The notes beneath the pieces are model-generated. The model saw only the letters and a program-made list of their open reading frames with translations. It made no database searches and was not told where the DNA came from. Shown here in pieces: positions 13,801 to 25,800 of a stretch of DNA of 64,000 nt (position 1 is its first letter; each line of letters begins with the position of its first letter). A program made the translations under genes and the position numbers. The DNA is from Zygaena filipendulae. Lineage: Eukaryota; Arthropoda; Insecta; Lepidoptera; Zygaenidae. The stretch spans positions 2,063,501 to 2,127,500 of the forward strand of contig OU015654.1 of NCBI GenBank assembly GCA_907165275.2. The letters are read 5' to 3'.

Positions 13801-16800
13801 TACTCGAGCTTTTTGTTTACCTTTCCCGAACTCGTGCGTTCTCTTTGCCAACTGTCAAAAATGGCGACACGACTTTGACACACTCTTTGCATTGCGAAAC
13901 GTAGGTTTCGCATTACTAATACGACTAGCGCCATCTCTTGATCACAGTTGGAACTTAGTTGAGTTTGTTGTGTTTTTGATATTTTATTAAATTGCTTAAT
14001 TTTTTCGCAACTGTATTAAAAATAGTTGTTCAGTACACGTGCGGAACTGTCATTGAAAAGAGTTCCGACTGTCAACCCTCACCTTCGGCTGCGCCTCGGC
14101 TCGGGTAGACATTTGTCGGAACTCTTTGCAATGACAGGCTTTCCGCACTTGTAATGAAATATACTATTTCTTTACTAGTTTTGAAATCGACTTTGAACAA
14201 GGAAAATTGGTAAGCGCCTTTTTATGGGCGCGATTTTTTACAAACTATAAAAGGATTATCCCATAATATCTTTTTTTGTTAGAATCAGAAAAAATATCAA
14301 GTTGCTTTTAAAATGTCAACCCTTTTTTTGCTGGGAACACAAACAACGGATGCACCGTTTCCAGTAAAAATAAATAATTGGCTCTATTTTTTATGAATCC
14401 GGCTGCGAAAATAATAGGTAATATTCAAATTTAAATTCATTTATTTGCATGCTAATATGGCATGAAGATATTACATATAAATAAAATAGACCGCATATTC
14501 GCCGTGTTGGCTTGCAAGTTTTTAATGGAATGAGGTAAAATAATTATAATATCTAGTCAATAACAGTTTGAGGCTCATTTCGATTATGATTTGAGTTCAA
14601 ATTTAGATTGTATTTGGAATCGTGTTAACGTCTAAAGATGACGTTTGACAAGTGAATACAAATGGATTGTTTTCGTTGACAACTTAATGAAATCGAGAAA
14701 TTTGACAGATAAATACGATAGAGACGCGATCTCGAAGCTTAAAAAGTAGCAACATTTGATTCCTTTTCGATCTCATTTCGATTCGAGTTCGATTTGAACC
14801 TAACGCGATTGCGTCAAGAATCAAGAGTAAGGCGGTAGAAGACATTAAAATTCAGATTCATCACGTAGGTTAATTTGCGTTTAATTAATTTCCCACGTTA
14901 TCCTATCCCAACAGCGGCCATGTTGCGGCTGGTGCCCTCTCGCCGGTGGCCGTCCAGCGCTGCGCACGGCCCGCGCGTGACGTCACGAGGTGTCGGGTTA
15001 CGCGCGCGCGCGCCGCCCGCCCAGCGCCGTAGCCGGCCGATTACTTTCACTCGCGCGACCTTGCCTCTGAATCGTATTAAATATGGAATACGTAAATTTG
15101 TGTACGTAAACACAATGAACGTTTTGTTTTGGGAAAGTTTTCGGATACTTACTCTGGGATACGAATCTCTCTAGGTTAATTATTGGCGTCGTAACTTTTT
15201 GAAGTTTTCTTTACATTGAACCGACGATCACTTACAAGAATGGGCACGTATATTTGAACAAAGTTAAAGTTCAGAATAGAAATAGGTCAGGTAGATACTA
15301 AGTCTATATCGAAACCGTGTCAAGTTGAAGTAAATTTTATTATGTTTTCAAATTTTCTTTTAAGGAAATCGCTCTTTGACGATGATCTTATTCGGTTGAC
15401 GAAATCCACTTCCACTGTAATGAGTTTGGATACAGAACATCAGAAACTAATAATCCTGTCATACAAACAGTTAAAAATAGCCCCGTCTCGGTTCAAGCTA
15501 CATTATCATGGTACGTAGATAGATAGATGTTGAATGAAGCATTAAGGCCCGCCCACACGAGCGCGTAAAGAGCATGATATACGTACGTATGTAGGTGATG
15601 CCCGGTGTGCACGGGCCTTTCCCGCGTCAATGTGACGTCAGACTCTTGTAATTAGGAACTGCCAATGGTTTATTATGTCAGTGGTAAATTGCTGCCAATA
15701 TATTATATACTGCCAATGGTAAATTACGGGCGCCACTGAAAATTAGCGTCGTGGGACTAGTTCCACGGCACATGCTGATTGACAGCCGTTTTGGTACCTT
15801 GTCTGTTTTAAAATCACTTAGTTAAGTTTGTGTTCAATTTTGGTACCAAACAAACCTCTATTCTATTCTATTCCAATGAATATCATGTTGGTAGATAACT
15901 AGATATTCTGCGATCCGACTCTGGCGTGGTCTATAGATTTAAATGTTCCAATTTCCAGACCTAGTTAGAAAGATAGGAAGAGCTGTTCTGATCAATAATG
16001 ACCGACTTGGTTCGACTCTGGCCGATCGAGTTCTCGAAATATTTTTAGTGCAATAAACATCATCTTTTTGGTTTCCTAACGATGTTTTCTTTCACAGTGA
16101 ACCGCCTGTGATGAAATATTATTTAATTCCTACATAGATTAGGTACTTAATACCTATAATTTCGTGCTTACCTATGAAAACTTAACTCTTGCTTTTAAAG
16201 AAGGGGCTAAAATCATACTGGAGCTATCAGTTATCACAGCACATTGGAAGAGGGCAGAAATATTATCCTTACTAATATTATAAATGCGAAAGTGAGTTTG
16301 TTTGTTTGTTTGTTACGCTTTCACGATCACCACAAAATTTTGCATACACGTTGTCAGGGGTACAGAGAAGGACATAGGCTACTTTTTATCCCGGAATTGC
16401 CACGAGAACTCCGAAATTAACGCGGGTGAAACCGCGGGGAACAGCTAGTATTTAATAAAAGACGTTAAAAATCAAAACGAAAAATATTCCAACTGTCGAA
16501 AAATTTTGACGGAAAAATAAAATTCGTACCTATGCATACGACATAACGCATATAAAGCTCTTAGAAGATCATGGTATTTATCTTCGTTTTTAGTTTCTGT
16601 TTGCTGTCACGCGCCCAACTGTTATATATTTTGTATGGGCATTTTTGCGTCTCAGACTGTATTTTGGGTTTTAATATATCACTGATTAAATGTCTATTAG
16701 TATGCGGCGGTTTTGGCGCAAACAAACTTTTTGGCGTTGCAAAAAATAAATCTGCCTACTTACTGGCTTATTACGTTATTCTAAAAATAAGAATAAAATC

Positions 16801-19800
16801 TGTTTTTTCATCGTTGTCGCGTGTGCGACGCGATTTTAATAACCGCAAAAATTCACAAGATGACTCATATGACACCTACTAACATTCCGAATGTTAGTCT
16901 GTATGTGTGAAATAAGGCATTACTGAGAGGAACAATAATCTAAAAAAGGTGTACTCACGTCAGTGGGCTAGTTGACTAATTTTTTTTAGTCTGGTTTGTA
17001 GATTAATAAGAAATATTGGAAACGTAGGTATTTTTTCTTTTTTTACGTAATCCAAAAATAACGGCGATACATTGAGTTGTACGTCGTGACGTCACTATCC
17101 GATGCAGTCTGGGGGCTTATACCATGTTAATGACGTCACGAGCACGTCACCTTAAACTTTAATGCGCTTTATCTATGTATATTTTCATTAACTGACGGAC
17201 TACTTAGTTAAAATTTTGATTTTCAAAAGTCGTCAACATCCCTATTACGATCGTCAATTTCGACGTCAAGAGTTCGACGCATTTACAAATTAAACACAAT
17301 GGACAATTAGCGTTGATTGACTTTATCTCTCGTTTTGACCGGAACCTATCTGTTTTAGACGATTAGGTGAAATAGAGAAATGGGATAGTTTATTGTATTT
17401 TCAATAACAACTTTCCAATGATTGGAACTATTATAACAAACGAAATGTTTAAAATGTATCGTAAAATTATTACAAAATTCGCCCTACGAGTTAACTACGA
17501 AATCCGCTTTGAAGGTTCAATTCAAAGCGGATTTCGTAGTTCGATTCGTTTTTGATCGATTATCCTCGTTTCCTGGCCATATACAACGTGTTAATGAATT
17601 AACTCAAAACCTGATGCACCCCTTAAAAAAAATAAACAATAATATGATTAAAATATAAATTATGTCAAAAAAATCAATACTTTCGTGTTATTTAACGTTA
17701 GTTTAGAGGTGACCTATCTACAAAATTTCAAGCGCTACGCCCGCACCTATACGTATCATAGCGGTCGGCGATCGCTCGGTATCGTGTTTTGCTATGGGCG
17801 GCGTACGCGTCAAATATTGTATTATAAATCATTTAGACACGGTCTAATAAAAATGAATAAATATAACCTATATTAAAATAAAACATGGTGCAATTGATCC
17901 GGAAGTCGATTCTGAAGAAACTTACTAGTTTTCAGTTAATTCATTAACACGATGTAGAACTCCCCGTGACCTTGCGCGCGCAAGTAACATTGACTGAGAC
18001 ACAATCGTTTAACCAGAGCCAAACACAATTCTAAATTTGGCAACAAAAACTTTGGCAACAGTGTCAATTGTAATTTCAGTTGTACAAATCTTGCCCTAGC
18101 GTCACATCGCTGCACCCATCCTTCCCACCCTTTGTAAACGTGAAGTACCCTAACCTCTGTCCCTAATTTGAAAAAAGTTTACTGTGATCATAAAAGGTGT
18201 TATAATGGGACTGTTTTTATCTGTTGTACTATCATACGCCGGCATTAACGAAACTATCGAAATTATTAAACATATATTAAGTGGAATGCTGCCAGAGGAG
18301 AATCCAGATTTTCAATATTTAGCTGATTATTACTCAAGACTACTACGCGAATCGTCTAATCCCTCGGCTGCGAACGACTGGACCACTCAATGCGGCCAAG
18401 GGTATCTATGTTTGACCGAAGATAAGAAAGGGAAATTGAGCTCGGCTGCCATCAAATACTACAACAAAGAGCCTAGTTCCACTGCGATATTGTTCTCAAC
18501 GAAAATTTCGAGCTTCGGTCAAGATTCTGTCGAAAGCAACTCGTCTCAGGCGAACGGCGATTACAGGACTGAAAGGTATACACCGACGAGAACGAAAACA
18601 ATCATATCGAACACACTTGAATCGTTCAGCGTTGGAAATAGAAACAGGTCACCTTCGTCTTGTGAAAAAATTTCAGATCCAAGTCAATTTTCGCCAAACT
18701 CTTTCGAGCGTGATGCATCTGACACTTCAGAGGTAAACGAAGCAAAAGAAAAACTAACATGGCACTACCGTCCTCTAAGTCCCACCCCGAAAACACTGCC
18801 TGAAATACACTTCCAATCATACGACGAGAATAGAAAAGAAGACAATACTTACAGCGAAGAATATTTGAGGTTAATATTCATTGATAACACCTAATAATCC
18901 ATCATCATTATAAATAGTTACATTCACAATTAGAACGGTAGCAGTCGCAACAAGTGTGATCATAGTAACATTTTTATCATGCATGTATAGAAAGCTACTT
19001 CCAGACAATATCATAACTTCATATGTATATTAAACCAACTCATCTTATTTGTAAATTTGTTTAAGATCACTTGACGGAATTAAGTTTCGACCGTTGCAAC
19101 GAAGCAACCCAAATAGCAGGCGAAGGAATTACAAAAAACGCAACTCTTCCTCGTCCAACTCGTCTAGAGATTCGAGGGCATCGCGCGAAGAAGAACTTAA
19201 AATGTTCACGTCGCTTGAAGAGGCTGAATTTGAGCGTATGAACAAAGAGAAGAATATAGGAGGGTTTGGAAGTACACCTAATCTTGCAACACGTTCTTAT
19301 TCCAGAAGTCGTTCGAGAGAAAATTCAAAGGAGAAGAAACCTGAAAGTTGGAGTGTGGAAGCCTCCGTTGACAGTGTAGGTGACGAAGAAGCGAAAACAG
19401 AGCTGAAACCACTGTTGAAAGATCTGCCGAAGCTCCACTCCTTTGAAGAGAGGGAAGAAACGAAAGAGACGCAAGAGGTAATGGAGGAGGAAGAAGATTT
19501 CTGGGGTAACTCCGGAGATTAGCACCGGTTGAAAATTAGAGCAGCACTAATGCATTGTTATAATATAACGAAAGCTTCGAAACGAGCATGACTGAATTTG
19601 AAAACATTAAACTACAATGATTCCCCTGTTTTGTTTGTTTTCTTTACTCAACCTTAGTTCAATGCTATTGACTTTGCATCACCTTCCTTGAGAACTGGAA
19701 CTGGCAAAGTATTAGGCGCTAATACGTTTGGCTTATAGAGGTAAATATTTGGCAGACACATAATTATTAAGTACTTAAATTATTTTGGAATATGACAAAA

Positions 19801-22800
19801 TACAATTTTTGTGTAAACTATGGTAGATTTTGTCATAACGAGATCGAAGCCATTGCACAATGTGATCCGAAAATACACTAATGCGTTGTAGGACCTCGAC
19901 CTACTTGTGTCAAAGATGAAGCGAGCGAGCGGCTTCTTGACTTGTAGGTACTTCTACGACCTTTTAGGTACAGCTATTAGTGTTATTTATACTTTAAATT
20001 AAAATTACATTACAACAGGGAGCGAAGTTTGTTTACAAGTAGGCGTTTACACCTACATGAAAAACACGTTGAGAACTAAGAAGCTGTTTATCTCTGGTAG
20101 AAACCTTTTGTTAAACCAATAGCATCGTAATCGTTTCCATAACAGTTATATACTTGGTAATAACTTACATTTGTTTACATACTCCTTTTTCAATAGATTA
20201 AATATTGTACAATATGTTTGTAAAGTTTGTTGTCAATCTCCGTAATATCACAAGTTAATACGGAAGAGTTCTAACAAAAGGCTTCGTTAGGAAAAGAATA
20301 AATGTACCAAGTAAAAGTAGCTAATTAAGAGATTTGGGTTCGTCATAAAATGCGCACGTTCTGAAGAGATTTGGTCCACCATGTCTTTAAAATGTTCATG
20401 GTAATGAATGCTCCATTTACCTTGCATACCCAAAATTATATGAATCCTCAGGTAATTCAGAGGTCTGAGTGTTGCTTAAATCTCTTCAGTGAGAAAAGAA
20501 AAGAAGAAACTTCAAAAGAAATAATTTAAGAGCTTTTTTATGTTAAATATTTTTTATGATACCTAAGGTAAAAAACCACAAGTTTGAATGCTATTGTGAT
20601 TATACCAAATGGCATATTTACACAAACTGTACTAGGTTTTTACGACGGGAAACGGATCATCTGATATTTTCAGATTTCCTTTGACATCCAAATAATACGA
20701 CCGTAAATTATTGCCAACAAGATTAATTCTTTTGTTCAGCGCTACTACTTTTTAACTACCGTGAAATCTAAAATTATTCCTATGTTATAAGTAGGTACGA
20801 GTACTTACTTTAATATTTTATTCTCTAGTCTCGTCAAAATATAAAAATTCTCCTTTGGTGTACCTAGTTTTTCGGTTGGCTGTGATTTTACTTTTAAAAA
20901 TCAACTTTGAAATGTTTTTATTGGCATTTATATATTTAAATTTACATTTTTAGCAAACATTTAAACAAACAGAACATAGTCATTTTCGTCTTTGCAATCT
21001 TTTGTATTCTTACTAGCTGTTCCGCGCGGTTTCACCCGCGGTCATTTCGGAGTTCCCGCGGAAATTCCGGCAACAATAAAGTCTATGACACTTACAAATA
21101 ACGTGGCTTTCTAAGAATTTTTATAATCGGTTCAGCAGATCCAGAGATTACTCTTACAGTCTCACAAACTCACTCACCTCTTAATAATATTAGTAAGATA
21201 AATGTCTATCTTCATTCTTCGTGTAATATTATGTTCAATGCATATATTATGTTCTGTGTAACACAAATGTTACAATGCAAGGATTCCTCCCCTTTCTACT
21301 AAATCTATTTTTTGTTCTGGAACTGGTATTAAATTCGTCAGGAGACTAAATTTAGATCCGACCGTAAACGATGCCAAGCCAAAGTCAATAGTCGAACTCG
21401 TTAATATTAAAAATCCAATTACCTACCTATTTGATAATTCTGAAAAATACTCCGTTGCTTTGGAAATTTTTTACGTACCTATCTTTAGTGCATCTTAAAA
21501 CATTGTTTATGGAGATATTTAATAGGTTTTGAGATCGAGATTTTATTATTAATTTTTTTCTGATATATTCAAGAAAAAATAGCACATGTGACAAATATTA
21601 TTTTCTTATAATATAATTAAAACTGGTTGTTCCCCGCGATTTGACTCGCGTTAATTTCGGAGTTTCCGCGGAGTTTCCAGGATACAAAGTAGGGTGGGTC
21701 CTTTCGGCACCCCGGACAGTGTGCAAACATTTACAAAAATTTTACCTTTAATTGTGATCGGCAGGATCCCTTGAATGATTTTAGAGTTTTAATCTTCTTG
21801 TTTGTCTAGAAGTAAAATGGTGGAATACTCTACCTGCATGCAGTACGTACATAGGGCATAGGGCACTTACTAAGTGTACTAGACCACAATAAAATTACTC
21901 TACGATACGTAAGACTGAAACTTGGACACTCCATCGTGCACTTCATACATAATTATATTGAAATGTTACATTACAAGAACAAGCCTTCTGGCTTCATAAT
22001 CTCAAAACCTTGCGACCGCAAGGTTTAGCTACATGAAATATTAATAAACTACTATTTTAAGCTCTCATCTCACTAGTGTCAAATCTGCTCTCTTGTTTTT
22101 TTACACATGATTTTTGAAACGATTAACGATTATTGAACGATTAAAAATTTAAACGATTATCCTAGTAAATGGAACGTCAATAGAGAAAAATATAATAATA
22201 TCATTAGAAAAAGACGTGGAGATACGAAATAAATGTCAAAATCACCAATGTTTGGCCGACCTAGACCTTGTACTGAGCAAGGTGAGTCTGACATCGGTCG
22301 GACGCCCGGGAATCGTCTGCAGTGCACAGACAGACAAAACGACGGCCTGCTGTTTGTATACGGTGTGCTAGGAAACGCTTTTCGCATACCGATGACGTTG
22401 GTTCCAATTCACAAAATTTTTGCTTAAACAGTAGTCGGCGGTTATGTAATCGCTTGCAGAAAGGGCTCATTTCGTAGGGATTGGGCGGTTTTGTGACACT
22501 AAAATAAATAACGAATGTAATACCCTCCCTTTTTCCAATCAGGAAGACCCAGGTTCCATTACCGCTAACGTTTGTGTGATACAAACGCAACGCTTGTGAA
22601 GTATGTTTGGACTTTGGATCTTTCGAGAGGTTATTATCGCACTCCAACTTATTTCTTTACTGTGCTAGGAAGGCTGCAAGAGTGGTAGTTTTGATTTCAG
22701 ATTTTTAATTTTGACAACTTTAACATATATTTGATAAATCTTAGGTACTAAATACTGAAATTATAGAAATTTTACCCGCGTTAATTTCAGAGTTCCCTAC

Positions 22801-25800
22801 CCTGCCAAATATGCTACGCTGTCCTTCTCTGTACCTCTGACAATGTGTATGCAAAACTTCATGATGATCAGTTTTGATTTACGAGTGTGACTTATCAAAA
22901 CACAACAGAACAAGAGTTCCCTTTATGACTCATGAATCAATGTTTTTAGTATAATGTGTTTGGAAATTTCGCATCCAAATGTAAATGTTACAGTAATTTA
23001 GCACGAATTACTCAAGTGAACTATAAGATCGTCTACATGCACAGATACTAAATCTTAAACGTTTTATAACCGGGAATAAGCTATGGATTCATTGATGCTT
23101 CGGTTACCGTCGTTTATTCGACCACTAAAAATAAAAGCATATATCGGAATTGATAAACAAACTCACCGAGTTTGATGATGTACCTAAGCGAAAGCAAACG
23201 TTGGTCGAAGTTGCCCACGTTCATCCAAGTTGTTGGTAGAATGAATGAGCATGATGACTCATTTTTTTTTTAGTCCGTCTTGTACGAGTAGATTAATAAA
23301 AAAAATTAGACACGTATTTTTTCTTTTTTTACGTAATCAAAAAATAACGGCGACACATTGAATTGAAATTTCGCGTGACGTCACTAACCGGTGCCGGTGC
23401 AGTTTGTATGGCGGCTTATAGCGGTTAGTGAAATCACGAGCTCCTACCCAAAACTTAAATGTACTTACATTATCTCTGTATATTTTCATTTATTTGCAGA
23501 AAAATAAAAAAATACGTGTCAATTGTTTTTTTTTTTTATTACTGACAGACTAATTAGAATTTTGATTTACAAAAGTCGTCGACATCCTTATTGGAGAAAA
23601 TTGGAAACGGTAATTTATATTATAACGTTAACTAGTGATCAACGAAGAAAGTATAATATAACACGAGTGTGACGGGATATATTAGTACCTAGCAGTGGTC
23701 CAAGGAGGAAGGAGGAGGTCCCTGGCGCTCTATGACCAAAAATATCTCTTGTCCACATATTGTGTCTGTTATGCGATCACAAACGCTTTAGAGTCTAGAT
23801 TGTAAAAATAAATACAAACTTGGACTAACCGCCGCACTCAGAGTCGACTTTAATGATTACTTAGTTAAGTATAGATTTTTAAACAAAACTGCCGCAATGA
23901 GACAAGTTTAATAAATTAATGTTAATTGGAATTTAACTAATTAAGTTACATCTCATTAAATGCCAACTAACATTAATCTACTGAACGTCTCTGATTGCGG
24001 CAGTTTTGTTTTAAAAATCTATAATTGACTAAGTAATCATTAAAGTCGACTCTGAGTGCGGCCGTTAGAGTTGTAAAGTTTTACTATTGCTAGTTACCAG
24101 ACAACTGGAATAATATATATATTTTTTGTAAATACATACCTACATATTAAACATTTCACAAGTAATCGTCTATTCTAATGTGGGAATCGAACCTGTGCAG
24201 GCTGTCAATATGTATAATATTAATTTTAACAAAATTCAAATATTATAAATCAGCGAGTTCAATAAATATAAAGTAAGTTTGTATTTATACCTTAACCGCG
24301 TTTCACCCGCGCTAATTTCTGATATCCCGCGGGAATTTTGGGGTAAAAAGTAGTCTATGTTACTCCTTACAACATCTGCTATGTATCTGCCAGTGAAAGT
24401 CCCGTAAAAATCGGTCCAGCCGTTTCTGAGATTAGCCGGAACAAACAGACAGACAGAAAAATTTTATAAATTGATTTTTTGATGTAAGTGCCGTATATAC
24501 TTGCGAGTTGCGCATGCATTAAGTGAAAAGCTGTTAATTTGAGATTACAAACAGACACTTCAATTTTATTTATATGTCTAGATAAATTATTATCGTTTTT
24601 GTTGCGTTATTGTACCCCTAAATTAGATTTTTCCGTTCTATTTGTCGATGATACCTCTAAAAGCGGACTGCTTCATAATTTTAATTGTACTCGGAATCAG
24701 ATCAGCCGTCACACATAAATCAGGGATCAACCATCAATTATAGCACAGTTGAATCTCCGCCAAATGATAAGGAAAGGCTCGAACCGCACTTGTAATATTC
24801 ATAACCTGTGTGAAACGAATGAATTTCAATTCGTTTCACTGCAATTCCGATATGCAAAATTAAGGTCGCCGATATGCATAACAGTTTTATACAAAGTACC
24901 TACTGGTGCCAAAAAATGTTAGGGCTTTGCTTCGATGAATTAAATTGTTATTGCTTACGATCTGATAAGTTAAAAAAGTCAAATATCCTTCTAACAAAAT
25001 ATCATTCTTAAAATGTTTGATGCCTGAAGATTTTGATTTTTTGTGCTCGACAACTAAAATAAAACACCAAATTTTTTTGTCTATCTTCTAAAACAACAGC
25101 ATTGACGCTATAAAAAATTATGTACATACTGAGGTGATTCTGATACTCTTTTCTGGCTACTGTATATTAATTTCAAAGTAGCTGTACCCCCGCCATTTCA
25201 CCCACGTAAGTTTTGGAGATTCCGCATTTTCTTTAATTATCTAATTTTCTGCGAAATGTTCTTAATTTTTTTTCTCTAAGAACCTTTTACAAAGTGTAAT
25301 ACAATATTAGAAAACTTTTAGAAAAGCCAGTCACTCAAGTTATGGCGGCACTAAGTTAAATAGGGATTCATTTTATATGTATAGATTATAGGAATTCCAG
25401 ACTTTGAAATAGGTGCAGTAGATTATGTTGGTGTTGTATATTGAGAAAATACTGGTCTCATAACGAGGACTATAATACTATTTAATTGAAATCCGACTCC
25501 TTTTTGACAGTGCCATTGTTTACATCTCTATGTTGACGCACACATTTCAATTTTCCTAGAAAACTAGAGAATAATGTCACGCCAACGTCTTCGCTGTGAT
25601 CGAGGTAAAAGCGCGATCTCTCGCCGCGCAGCCCGCCGACCGCCGCCCGCGCACCTGCCTCCCCGTCACTCTTCCAAAATTAAATCGCATCCCCCCACCG
25701 GCGCGGCCGTCGTGCGCCGCTAAACATTCTGGAATAATTCCTGAAAGCGATTCAACGGCTCGCATTCGGGTCGCGACCGCGTCCAGTGATATCGGCTTCC

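Noticed and set aside
16571..16882. 103-codon plus-strand ORF with a hydrophobic start
   Set aside because: Low-complexity AT-rich sequence after a Helitron-like copy. The apparent signal peptide is what random T-rich DNA gives.
18164..18204. Splicing of Limpet exon 6767-6910 into the nested ORF
   Set aside because: Phase 0 would fit an AG at 18176-18177, but the site is an A-run with no adjacent pyrimidine tract. Kept only as an alternative explanation.
22157..22647. Overlapping ORFs on both strands (76, 64 and 128 codons)
   Set aside because: No recognisable motif, no supported splice structure and mutual overlap. Possibly a decayed repeat, but I cannot name one.
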